A stretch of 64,000 nt of DNA, taken from the NCBI RefSeq assembly GCF_016904885.1, contig NZ_JADWYI010000001.1:62001-126000 (forward strand), read 5' to 3'. This document shows, one piece after another, positions 52,546 through 64,000 of the stretch. Position numbers and translations under genes: made by a program. The stretch comes from Archangium primigenium (GTDB lineage Bacteria; Myxococcota; Myxococcia; Myxococcales; Myxococcaceae). The notes beneath the pieces are model-generated. The model worked only from the letters and a program-made list of their open reading frames with translations. It ran no database searches and had not been told where the DNA came from. Each line of letters begins with the position of its first letter. Position 1 is the stretch's first letter.

Positions 52546-53236
52546 GCGCCGGGTCCGCCAGCGCCGCCCGACGCACCTCGTTCACCCAGCGGTGCGCGTG
52601 CCGCGTCGTCTCCGGCTCCCGGTAGCGCGACGTCATGCGCAGCACCCAGTCCACCGCCGTGTCCAGGTCCATCAGGTGCCCCGGCGACACGTACACCGGG
52701 GCCACCCGGGCCCGCGTGCGCACCGCCCGCCCCACCACCTCACCCTGGTGGAGGATGTCCGCCACCGCGCCCCGCTCCTCGCCCAGCGCGCCGTGCCGGC
52801 CCACCAGCAGGGACTTGGCGCAGCCGATGGACGGCACCCCGAAGAGCAGCCCACCATGGCTCGCGATGCCCAGGCGCCGGGGGTGCGCCGTGCCTTGCCC
52901 ATCGAAGATGATGAGGTCCGGCCGCGTCCCGAGCCGGTCCCAGGCCGCCTCCAGCACCGGCAGCTCCCGGAAGGACAAGAGCCCCGGCACGTAGGGAAAG
53001 CCCAGCCGCGTCACCGCGCTGGAGCGGGCCACGGGCTCGCGCGTGTGCGCGTCCAGCACCACGAAGCCCCCCGAGGCCCAGGGCGCGCCCTGGCTCATGG
53101 AAATGTCCGCCCCCGCCACCCGCTCCACCCGCCAGCCCTCGGGCACGCGCAGCACCACGCGCTCGCGCAATTCCCGTTGCAGCGCCACCGCGCGCTCGGG
53201 GGTCACGTCCCAGCCATGCAGCGGCGTGCGCTCCAT
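52532..53236 (-). CDS. nfi: Endonuclease V
   Basis: A 234-residue deaminated-base repair nuclease that cuts near inosine. Active-site elements are visible: the Asp in VAGADISMS, the Glu in SFRELPVLEAAW, the Asp in IIFDGQGTAHPRRLG and the lysine-containing GCAKSLLVG. Length is typical. The ATG at 53236 has a strong GGGAGGTG site; the frame remains open upstream to 53392 but codes for an arginine-rich shadow. It is encoded convergently with the OPT transporter. Confidence 0.92.
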   Translation of the reverse strand: MERTPLHGWDVTPERAVALQRELRERVVLRVPEGWRVERVAGADISMSQGAPWASGGFVVLDAHTREPVARSSAVTRLGFPYVPGLLSFRELPVLEAAWDRLGTRPDLIIFDGQGTAHPRRLGIASHGGLLFGVPSIGCAKSLLVGRHGALGEERGAVADILHQGEVVGRAVRTRARVAPVYVSPGHLMDLDTAVDWVLRMTSRYREPETTRHAHRWVNEVRRAALADPALTRW

Positions 53237-53334
53237 CCCACCTCCCGGACCCGGCGCGTCCCGCCTGGAAAGGTGGGACGCGCGGCATGACCTCCGAGAT
53301 AAGGACCGCCGGGGCCGCTGTCCAGTCCTTCCGC

Positions 53335-54252
53335 CTACAGCCGCGACAACAGGAAGCTCAGCGAGGCCACGTCCGCGGACACCATGGCGCACTCGTCCGG
53401 CGTCGTGCAGGAGGGATTCCAGGCCTGCGACTCGCCGTCGAAGCCGTGGCCGGCGTCCGCGTAGGAGACGAACACCAGCTCGTGCCCGCTGCCCGCCGTG
53501 GAGCCATAGGTGGTGAGGGCCGTGGTGGCGCGCGCCGCGCAGTCGCCGTGGAAGCCGTCGGCGTCGCCGATGTTGAAGCGCAGGTCATGGTGGGGCCGCC
53601 AGGTGCTCGCGCCCGGCGTGCCGAAGCCCAGGGCCGCGCCACAGCCGGGGTAGAACAGCACCGTCGTGCGGAAGGGCGTGTTGGACACCTGCTCCGCCGT
53701 CTCCACCAGGGCGGCCTGGGCGCCCTGGGACCAGCCCAGGATGCCGATGCGCGTGGCGTCGATGTGGCTGTCGGCCGCGAGCCACGCGTGGGCCCGCTCC
53801 GCGTCGCGCACCCGGGTGGTGTAGGGGTCGACCCGGCCGGCGTAGGTCTTGCCCGCGCACTGGTCCTGCCACGAGGCCGAGGGCGCCGTGGAGGGCTTGC
53901 GCCGGGTGTAGCTGTCGACCGCCAGCGCGACGATGCCCTGCGAGGCGAGCGTCAGGCCCCACTTCTCCACCTGGTTCTGCAGGTTGGGCGTGCCGTTGGC
54001 GTTGGTGGCGCCCACGGTGCGGTTGGACCAGTAGCCCGAGCAGCCGTGCAGGAGCACCACGGCCCGGAGCGACGTGGAGGTGGCGTAGTGGGCCGGCTTG
54101 TAGAGCACCCCCGAGAGCTGGCCGCCCTCCAGGGTGCTGTCGGACGGGTCACCGGGGAAGGTGACGAGGGTGGCGGACTGGGCGCCCGCCGCCGAGGCGA
54201 ACAGGGACGCGGCGGCGAGCATCATCCGGGAAACACGTGTCAGGGTCTTCAT
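53335..54252 (-). CDS. Secreted dienelactone-hydrolase-like esterase
   Basis: A 305-residue exported alpha/beta hydrolase. Signal peptide: KTLTRVSRMMLAAASLFASAAGA. The oxyanion region is VVLLHGCSGYWSNR, the nucleophile lies in LGWSQGAQAA, and the late segment ADAGHGFDGE holds the histidine. It resembles dienelactone hydrolase-family proteins; the natural substrate is unknown. Several paired cysteines fit a secreted enzyme. GAGGAG precedes the ATG. A lipoprotein gene is 31 bases upstream of it in the window but lies on the other side of its start, so the order on the strand is lipoprotein downstream-to-upstream separated. Confidence 0.82.
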   Translation of the reverse strand: MKTLTRVSRMMLAAASLFASAAGAQSATLVTFPGDPSDSTLEGGQLSGVLYKPAHYATSTSLRAVVLLHGCSGYWSNRTVGATNANGTPNLQNQVEKWGLTLASQGIVALAVDSYTRRKPSTAPSASWQDQCAGKTYAGRVDPYTTRVRDAERAHAWLAADSHIDATRIGILGWSQGAQAALVETAEQVSNTPFRTTVLFYPGCGAALGFGTPGASTWRPHHDLRFNIGDADGFHGDCAARATTALTTYGSTAGSGHELVFVSYADAGHGFDGESQAWNPSCTTPDECAMVSADVASLSFLLSRL

Positions 54253-54283
54253 GGTGGAACTCCTCGGGCAGCGGAGAGGGGAT

Positions 54284-54931
54284 TTAGAACGACGGGGCCT
54301 CGTCGCCCGGCGCGAGCTCGGGCGGCGGCGGCGGGGGCAGGGGGATGGCGATGCGGGCCTTGACCCGGTGGTACTCGGTGCCCGTGCTCTTGGTGATGTA
54401 GGCGCGCGCCGTGACCCGCAGCCGCGCGTGGGGCGAGGACGACAGGGTCAGCACCACCTTGTCCTGCGGCCACATGAACGAGCACCCGAAGGTGTCGTCC
54501 CAGGAGCCCTGGACCGTGAGCGAGCCGAGCTGCGTCCAGGAGGCGCCCGTGGCGGAGCCGTACGCGGTGGCGCGCAGCCACGCGGCCCGGCAGAGCGCGG
54601 CGCTGCTCTGCACCGAGGAGTCCCCCCACGCCGCGCTGATGATCACGTGCTTGCCCGAGGTGGACAGGGCCTCCACCACGTACTGGCGGGGGCACTCCGG
54701 GCTGCCATAGGCATCGCCATTGGACTCGCCGCTCACGGCGCTGCCCGGCTGCGTGCCGAGCGTGGCCGAGACGTCGGCGATGTCCGGATCCGTGCACAGC
54801 GCCGAGGCCCGGGTGGTGAAGTCCTCCTCCGGCTCCAGCCCCATGGCGTCGGGGCCCCCACAGGCGCCCAGGAGGGGGCCGAGGCCCAGCAGGAGGAAGG
54901 CACGGCGAGCGAGGGGAGCGAGCGAGGTCAT
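54284..54931 (-). CDS. Uncharacterised lipoprotein
   Basis: A 215-residue lipoprotein (RRAFLLLGLGPLLGACGG, lipidated Cys near 24). The mature part has six or more cysteines and a beta-rich pattern (VVEALSTSGKHVIISAAWG, HARLRVTARAYITKSTG), and a proline-rich C-terminus. I do not recognise a family. The ATG at 54931 follows AAAGGAAC. Its stop lies 31 bases before the start of the secreted esterase gene on the same strand, so the two are probably one transcript. Confidence 0.7.
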   Translation of the reverse strand: MTSLAPLARRAFLLLGLGPLLGACGGPDAMGLEPEEDFTTRASALCTDPDIADVSATLGTQPGSAVSGESNGDAYGSPECPRQYVVEALSTSGKHVIISAAWGDSSVQSSAALCRAAWLRATAYGSATGASWTQLGSLTVQGSWDDTFGCSFMWPQDKVVLTLSSSPHARLRVTARAYITKSTGTEYHRVKARIAIPLPPPPPPELAPGDEAPSF

Positions 54932-55048
54932 GAGGGGTTCCTTTGAAGGCGGGATGGCGAGGAAGGCGTGCGACGCGAGGACGTCAGAGCAAGGGCGATG
55001 CCAGGGGTGGCCTCCGAGGGACGGCCCCGCCTGGCGCACGCGGAGCCC

Positions 55049-55104
55049 GGCAAGGCTTGCGCGGGGGACGGCAAGGCTTGCGTGCCCCCCCGGCAGCCCT
55101 TGCC
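55049..55104. promoter_or_regulatory. Three palindromic sites upstream of sigma-54 activator
   Basis: GGCAAGGCTTGCG at 55049-55061, the same 13-mer at 55070-55082, and GGCAGCCCTTGCC at 55092-55104. Each is a version of GGCAA-N3-TTGCC. Starts are 21 and 22 bp apart, about two helical turns, so bound dimers would lie on one DNA face. They precede the activator gene at 55161 by 57-112 bp. Related copies occur at 60800-60844. Confidence 0.6.
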
Positions 55105-55160
55105 GGAAGGCACGGGGACGGATTGCGCCCCGCGCGGGGGGTATGGGATTTTTCCGCGCC

Positions 55161-56980
<1,820 letters not shown>

Positions 56981-56984
<4 letters not shown>

Positions 56985-59900
56985 CGCGGGCCGGGGACGA
57001 GCCCCCGCGCGAGTTCGAGGAGTACCGGCTCTTGCGCCCCCTGGGCCAGGGCGCCATGGGGCAGGTGTTCCTCGCCCAGGACACGCTGCTCGAGCGGCTG
57101 GTGGCGGTGAAGTTCATCGCGCCCGGCCAGGTGAGCCAGGAGGCGGCCCGCGCGCGCTTCTTCCAGGAGGCGCGCGCCATCGCCCGGCTCCAGCACCCCA
57201 ACGTCGTGGCCATCCACCGCGTGGGCGAGGCGCGGCGCTGGCCCTACCTGGTGTCGGAGTTCGTCCGGGGCCAGTCCCTGGAGGCGCTGCCCCGGCCGGT
57301 GGAGGGCCCCCACGTGCTGCGCATCGCCGTGGGCCTGGCGCGCGGACTGGCCGCCGCCCACCGCCGCGGCATCCTCCACCGCGACCTCAAGCCCGCCAAC
57401 GCCATGCTCTCCGAGGAGGGCGAGGTGAAGCTGCTCGACTTCGGCCTCGCCGAGTTCGCCGAGCGCGCGCCGCCCGCGCCCGCCGTCCCCCTCGCGGCCC
57501 CCCCCGCGGCCCCCCCGCGCGAGACGCGGCCCCTGGCCCCCGCGCGCGAGACGCGGCCCCTGGCCCCCCCGCCGTCCGCCCCCGTGCCCGGCACGCCCGT
57601 CCCGGGGCCCGGCGCGGACGTCCCCGCCGCCGGCACGCCGCTCTACCTCGCGCCGGAGCTGTGGCGCGGCGAGCCCGCCAGCCGCGCGAGCGACATCTAC
57701 GCCCTGGGCGTCCTGCTCTACGAGCTGTGCGCGGGCCAGGCGCCGCACGAGCACGTCCCCCTGGAGGGGCTCGCGCGCGCCGTGTGCGAGGACGCGCCGC
57801 CGCCCCTCGCGCACGTGGCCCCCGCCCTGCCCCCGGGGCTCGCCGCGGTGGTGGAGCGCTGCCTCGCGCGCGAGCCCACGGCGCGCTTCGACTCGGGAGA
57901 CGCGCTGCGCGAGGCCCTGGAGGCGCTGGCCGCGCCCCCGCGCCCGGGCCCGCCCCCGCCGGGCAACCCCTACCGGGGCCTGCTCGCCTTCGACGCCGAC
58001 CACCGCGGCGTCTTCTTCGGCCGCGAGGCCCAGGTGCGCGAGGTGGTGGACCGGCTGCGCGCGGACCCCTTCGTGCTCGTCGCGGGCGACTCGGGCGTGG
58101 GCAAGAGTTCGCTGTGCCGCGCGGGCGTGCTGCCCGCCGTGGAGGAGTCGGGCCTGGGCGAGGACGCGCGGCGCTGGCGCGTGGCGCGGCTGGTGCCCGG
58201 GCGCCGCCCGCTCATGGCGCTCGCCGAGGCGCTCGCGCCCGAGGCCGGGTGGCCCGCCGCCACGCTGGAGGCCCGGCTCGCCGAGGAGCCCGGCGCCCTG
58301 GCCCAGGTGCTCAGGCGGCGCCCCCCCGGAGCCCCCGCGCCGCTGCTCTTCGTGGACCAGCTGGAGGAGCTCGTCACGCTCGCGCCCGCCGAGGACGCGG
58401 CGCGCTTCGCCGGGGAGCTGGTGCTCGTGGTGCGCCGGGTGCCAGGCGCGCGGGTGCTCGGCACGGCGCGCGGCGACTGCCTCACCCGGCTCATGGCGCT
58501 GCCCGGCCTGGACGAGGAGCTGCCGCGCGCCCTGCACCTGCTGCCCGCCCTGTCCCCGGCGGCCCTGCGCGAGGCCATCACCGGCCCGGCGCGGGCGCTG
58601 GGCGTGCGCTTCGAGTCCGAGGCCGTGGTGGACGCGCTCGTCTCCGCCACCACCCGCGCGGAGGGAGGCCTGCCCCTGCTCCAGTTCGCGCTCGCCGCGC
58701 TGTGGGAGGCCCGCGACGGCGCGCACGGCGTCATCCCCGCCGCGGCGCTGGAGGCCATGGGCGGCGTGGAGGGCGCGCTGGCGCGGCACGCGGACGGGGT
58801 GGTGGCGCGGCTGCGGCCCGAGCAGCGGCCCGGGGCCCGCGCGCTGCTGCTCGCGCTCGTCACCCCCGAGGGCACCCGCGCGCGGCGCACCGCCACCGAG
58901 CTGCGCGCCGGCCCCCGGCAGCCGGGCCACGAGGTGCTCGAGGCGCTCGTGCGCGGACGGCTCGTGCTCGCCGGGGAGACGGACAGCGGCGAGGGCCACT
59001 ACGCGCTCGCCCACGAGAGCCTGCTGCTCGGCTGGCCCACGCTGCGCGGGTGGCTCGGCCAGGGCGAGCAGCGGCGCGCGGTGCGCCACCGCCTGGAGCG
59101 CGCCGCCGCCGAGTGGACACGGCTGGGCCGGCCCGCGGAGCTGCTGTACGGCGACACGCTGCTCGCGGAGGTGGCCGCGGCGGAGCTCGACGAGCTGGGG
59201 CCCCGGGAGGAGGCCCTGCTCGCCGAGTCCCGGCACGCCCGCCGCCGCCGCCGCCTGCGCGCCTGGGCCCTGGCGGCGAGCGTGCCCCTGGCGGTGCTCG
59301 CGGGCGTGGGCGCGGTGCGCTGGCAGGTGCGCGCGGGCCTGGAGGCCACCGTCCGGGCGCGGCTGGACGAGGCCCGGCACCAGTGGGACGAGGCCCGGCG
59401 GCTCGCCACCGAGGGGGGACGTGCCCGGCACGAGGCCCTCCAGCGCTTCGACACGCCCGGCCAGCGCGACGCCGCCGAGGCCCTGTGGGCCCGGGCCCTG
59501 GAGCGGGAGGCGGCGGCGGACGGCGCCTACGTGGCGGCCACCAGCGCGCTGGAGGCCACGACGGGGCTCGCCCCCGGCCACGCCACGGTGCGCGAGCGGC
59601 TGGCCGAGCTGCTCGCCGAGCGCGTGGCCCTGGCCGGACGCGCGGGGCCCACGGCCCGACGCGCGGAGCTGCTCGCGCGGCTCCAGGCGCACGACCCCAC
59701 CGGCGCGTGGGCGCGGCCCTGGACGACGCCCGCGCGGCTCGAGGTGCGCGCCCGGCCCGAGGGCACCCGCCTGTGGCTGAGCGCGTCCGGGCCCCGGGCC
59801 GCCCCCGAGCGACAGTGGGGCGTGGCGCCCGGCACGGCGGCGCTCGCCGAGGGCGCCTACCTGCTGCGGCTGGAGGCGCCCGGACACACCGAGGTGCGCC

Positions 59901-60796
59901 TGCCCCTGTGGCTGCGCCCCGGCGAGCACCTGACGCTGGACGTGGCGCTGCCCCGGCCGGAGCACGTCCCCGCGGGCTTCCTCCCCATCCCCGCCGGCGG
60001 CTTCCTCCAGGGCAGCGACGAGGAGGCCCTGCGCCGCGCCTTCTTCAACGCCGCGCCCCTGCACGAGGCCCACACGCCCGCCTTCCTCATCGCCCGGCAC
60101 GAGGTGACGTTCGCCGATTGGATGGCGTGGCTGGACACCCTGCCCCCCGCCGAGCGGCTGGCGCGGCTGCCGGGCACCCGGGGCGCGCGCGGCGGCGTGG
60201 CGCTGGAGAAGATCGCCGGCCGCTGGCGCCTCACCTTGCGGCCCGCCTCGCGCGCGTACGTGGCCTGGGAGGGCGAGCCGGTGCGCTACGCCCAGCGCGA
60301 GCGGCGCGCGGTGCAGGACTGGCGCCGCTTTCCCGTCTCCGCCATCTCCTTCGAGGACGCGGAGGCCTACGCCGCCTGGCTCGCCCGGACGGGCCGCGTG
60401 CCCGGCGCCCGGCTGTGCTCCGAGCTCGAGTGGGAGCGCGCCGCCCGGGGCGCCGACGGCCGCCGCTACCCCTCGGGCGACACGCTCGCCCCGGACGACG
60501 CCAACATCGACGTGACGTATGGCCGCGAGCCGCTCGGCTTCGGGCCGGACGAGGTGGGCAGCCATCCCCGCTCGCGCAGCCCCTTCGGCGCGGACGACAT
60601 GGCCGGCAACGTGTGGGAGTGGGTGCGCTCGGCGGAAGATCCGCGCCAGCCCATCATCCGGGGCGGCAGCTGGTTCCAGGCCGAGGTGGGCAGCCGCAGC
60701 GCCAACCGCGAGGCCATGGAGCGCACCCTGCGCGAGCCCCTCGTCGGCCTGCGCCTGTGCGCCACGCCCGCGCCGGAGGGTCGGGACGGGGGCTAG
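56981..60796 (+). CDS. Ser/Thr kinase-nSTAND-formylglycine-enzyme-like protein
   Basis: A 1271-residue multidomain protein. The N-terminal Ser/Thr kinase (about 15-310) has LGQGAMGQVF, K44 in VAVKF, HRDLKPANAM and DFG, with a proline/alanine insertion after the DFG. An nSTAND-type NTPase follows (about 325-700): NPYRGLLAFDADHRGVFFGR, then Walker A AGDSGVGKSSL. One membrane helix lies near 760-785. After a coiled-coil and a PEGA-like stretch, the C-terminal ~270 residues match formylglycine-generating-enzyme/sulfatase-modifying domains (IPAGGFLQGSDEE to GNVWEWVRS, then RGGSWFQ). It is coupled to the FHA activator gene by ATGA. The FGE-like part would lie outside the cytoplasm. Confidence 0.9.
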
Positions 60797-60799
60797 GAC

Positions 60800-60844
60800 G
60801 GCAAGGTTTGCCGGAGCTGGCAAGGGTTGCCCGCCAGGGTTGCC
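60800..60844. promoter_or_regulatory. Palindromic activator sites before ADYC gene
   Basis: GGCAAGGTTTGCC at 60800-60812 and GGCAAGGGTTGCC at 60819-60831 have perfect GGCAA/TTGCC arms; a third, weaker copy (CGCCAGGGTTGCC) ends at 60844. They match the sites upstream of the sigma-54 activator gene and lie 43-88 bp before the sigma-54-like promoter at 60887. They are the likely binding sites of the activator encoded at 55161. Confidence 0.6.
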
Positions 60845-60886
60845 GGAGAGGGCGCGCCCAGACCCCCTCCCTCCGAGGACCCGCCC

Positions 60887-60902
60887 TGGCACGGCGGTTG
60901 AA
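60887..60902 (+). promoter_or_regulatory. Sigma-54-type promoter
   Basis: TGGCACGGCGGTTGAA matches the -24/-12 consensus TGGCACG-N4-TTGCW at every defined position except the -12 C, which is A. The spacing is correct. Transcription would begin about 12 bases downstream and run into the ADYC lipoprotein gene (ATG 60939). Confidence 0.6.
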
Positions 60903-60938
60903 ATGAAGCCCCGTCGTCCCTTGGAGAGAGAAGCCCCC

Positions 60939-62498
60939 ATGTCCACCCCGTCGAGCCGTCCCGTGTCGCCGCTGTGTCTCGTCGCCTGTCTGGGCCTGCT
61001 CCTGGCCTGCCAGGGCGAGCTTCCTCCGCCGGAGACGACGGCCTCCCCGGCCAGCCGGTCCTTCGCCCAGGACGGCGATCCCGTTCCCCCCGGCTGGCCC
61101 ACCCAGGGCCGGCTGCTGCACGGCTCCGCGCTGGAGAGCGTCTCCTTTCTGAGCGCCGACTTCTCGGCCACCAAGAAGGCCCTCCATGACCTGCACCTGG
61201 AGCGGGGCGAGCTCGTCGGCGCGGTCGACTACGAGCGGGACACCACCCACCCCGTGCTGGCCGCCTGCGCGCAGCCCACCGTGGGCGCCACCCGCGACTG
61301 CGGCTACGGGTGGCGCGGCGTGGGCGCGTGCACGCCGGGCACCCTCGTGAGCCTGGGCGCGGGCGGCTGTGGCCTGGGCACCTGCTCGGGAGACCCCGTG
61401 CTGCGCGTCTGCCCGGGCCCCCAGTCCTGCACCCAGGCCCAGGCGCTCGTCTCGGGAGACAACGGCTGTGGCGGCAGTCTCTGCCCCCACGTCACCTTCG
61501 TCTGCCCGGCCTCGGGCCGCTACACGGTGCTCGCGGGCCCCAAGCACAGCGGCACCCCCGCGTGGAGCGTGGGCCTCGTGCCCTCCAGCGGCGTGTTTCC
61601 CGCGCGCCGCGAGGTGCGGGGCACGGAGCTCATCGGCGCGCGGCTTCATGCCTACTCCGTGCACAACCCCCAGACGCCCGACATGCTCGTCTCCATCGAG
61701 GACGTCATCAACGCCGACACCGTGGACCCGGACGTGCAACCGACGAGCGGCCCGGCGCGCTGGGACGCGAGCGGCGCCACCTTCCTCTACAAGACGCGGC
61801 TGACGCGCCTGGGCCTGCCGGAGAAGTGCGAGCGCGGCTCGAACCCGGACGGCTCCAATTGGATGGTGCCGCTGTTCGGGACCTATGACGAGGACACGGG
61901 CGTGCGCGACGGCAATCCCCCCGCGCGCTTCACCTTCGGCTGCACCCAGGATGTCATCGCCAAGTGCTACCGCTGGGGCTACCAGCCCTGGAAGGGCTAC
62001 ACCAACGCCAGCAGCCCCGCGGGGGGCACCACCGGCAACCATGGCCAGGCCCACGCCGTCTGCACCCGGATGGCCCGCGCCGACTACTGCGGCAACGGCG
62101 GCACCCAGACCCAGGAGGGCACCCCCATCCTCTTCTGGGACGAGCAGGTGTCACCCGCCAACCTCGCCCGCCCCACCCCGAGCGTCATTCCCGCCGAGGC
62201 CCCCTTCGAGGCCGGGTGGAACACCTTGGGCGCCGTGTGCCTGAGCCACGCCCGCTGGAAGACCCTGCCCCCGCCCCCCACCCAGTGCCAGCTCATCGCC
62301 CCGTCGCTGCTCGCCGACGGAAGCATCGCGGGGGACTGCGCGCCCGGCCAGGTCTGGGTCGGGCCCAGCAGCCCCAACACCCTGTGCCCCACCGTCTGCA
62401 ACACACCGGAAGAGGCCCTGAACTACTCGAACTACAACAACCCCCTCCTGCTGTTCAACCACTCGGCCCTCCACGGGGAGGACGCGGGAACCCCCTGA
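60939..62498 (+). CDS. ADYC-domain lipoprotein
   Basis: A 519-residue surface or periplasmic lipoprotein. The signal is LVACLGLLLACQG (lipidated Cys near 22). The C-terminal half contains the ADYC-domain hallmark RMARADYCGNGG together with KCYRWGYQPWKGY, marking a family frequent in Myxococcota. The N-terminal half is cysteine-rich (CTPGTLVSLGAGGCGLGTC), probably disulfide-bonded. The function is unknown. It follows the kinase gene and has its own sigma-54-like promoter with GGCAA-N3-TTGCC sites, so it is likely the target of the FHA activator. GGAGAGAG precedes the ATG at 60939; an upstream in-frame ATG at 60903 overlaps the promoter. Confidence 0.85.
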   Translation: MSTPSSRPVSPLCLVACLGLLLACQGELPPPETTASPASRSFAQDGDPVPPGWPTQGRLLHGSALESVSFLSADFSATKKALHDLHLERGELVGAVDYERDTTHPVLAACAQPTVGATRDCGYGWRGVGACTPGTLVSLGAGGCGLGTCSGDPVLRVCPGPQSCTQAQALVSGDNGCGGSLCPHVTFVCPASGRYTVLAGPKHSGTPAWSVGLVPSSGVFPARREVRGTELIGARLHAYSVHNPQTPDMLVSIEDVINADTVDPDVQPTSGPARWDASGATFLYKTRLTRLGLPEKCERGSNPDGSNWMVPLFGTYDEDTGVRDGNPPARFTFGCTQDVIAKCYRWGYQPWKGYTNASSPAGGTTGNHGQAHAVCTRMARADYCGNGGTQTQEGTPILFWDEQVSPANLARPTPSVIPAEAPFEAGWNTLGAVCLSHARWKTLPPPPTQCQLIAPSLLADGSIAGDCAPGQVWVGPSSPNTLCPTVCNTPEEALNYSNYNNPLLLFNHSALHGEDAGTP

Positions 62499-62583
62499 GG
62501 CCCGTCCGCAGGGCGGCCGAGCACGCCGACCCGCCGCCCCCGGTCGCCGGGGGTTAGACTCCTCCCGCCCAGGAGGAGCACCC

Positions 62584-64000
<1,417 letters not shown>

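Noticed and set aside
55110-55130. Sigma-54 promoter before the activator gene
   Set aside because: GGCACG and TTGCG occur, but the spacing between the GG and GC elements is wrong, so I do not call a promoter there.

Overview
The window reads as chromosomal DNA of a myxobacterium (Myxococcota, probably suborder Cystobacterineae, near Archangium or Cystobacter). This is inferred from the very high GC content, the dense set of hybrid histidine kinases, a Ser/Thr kinase next to a sigma-54 activator, many secreted lipoproteins and an ADYC-type lipoprotein. I saw no rRNA, tRNA, CRISPR array, insertion sequence or prophage. Genes lie on both strands with short gaps, many 4-base ATGA or GTGA couplings, and three convergent pairs whose stop codons share one CTAG.

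Left part (1-20.7 kb). A truncated HK-REC-HK sensor kinase is followed by a minus-strand cluster that looks like a bacterial uracil-catabolism (URC) operon: a semialdehyde dehydrogenase, a URC1-like GTP-cyclohydrolase-II homologue, URC4 (DUF1688) and uracil phosphoribosyltransferase. Next come a cytochrome P450 homologue that lacks its heme-ligand cysteine, an orphan DNA methyltransferase, a three-gene phosphorelay operon (two hybrid kinases around a single-domain response regulator), a DUF2062 membrane protein, a metallophosphoesterase, a secreted protein of a family that recurs at 49.6 kb, and a divergent TetR/Rieske oxygenase pair.

Middle part (20.7-45.9 kb). A lower-GC pair encodes a predicted secreted papain-like protein and its coupled partner, which I read as a candidate toxin and immunity protein. 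The Fo genes of ATP synthase (atpZ, atpI, atpB, atpE, atpF) run into ychF; the F1 genes are not here. Then follow a PAS-GAF kinase, a predicted permuted papain-like exoprotein with a membrane-anchored partner, an ankyrin protein, and a sulfur cluster in which cysteine dioxygenase is fused in frame to the ATPase of a sulfonate-type ABC transporter. Housekeeping and redox genes follow: a ketopantoate-reductase-like protein, glnS, a Tat-signal SDR, a metallothionein-like protein, an aldo/keto reductase, a zinc alcohol dehydrogenase and a GT-C glycosyltransferase.

Right part (45.9-64 kb). A lipoprotein MsrB-MsrA fusion is followed by an RsbQ/KAI2-like hydrolase coupled to a PAS kinase whose phosphoacceptor histidine is glutamine. 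After several metabolic and secreted proteins comes the most integrated locus: an FHA/sigma-54 activator overlapping a Ser/Thr kinase-nSTAND-formylglycine-enzyme-like protein, then an ADYC lipoprotein gene with a near-consensus sigma-54 promoter. A shared palindrome (GGCAA-N3-TTGCC) occurs both upstream of the activator and upstream of the lipoprotein gene, suggesting a self-contained signalling circuit. The window ends inside a molybdopterin oxidoreductase gene of the FdhF/YdeP type.
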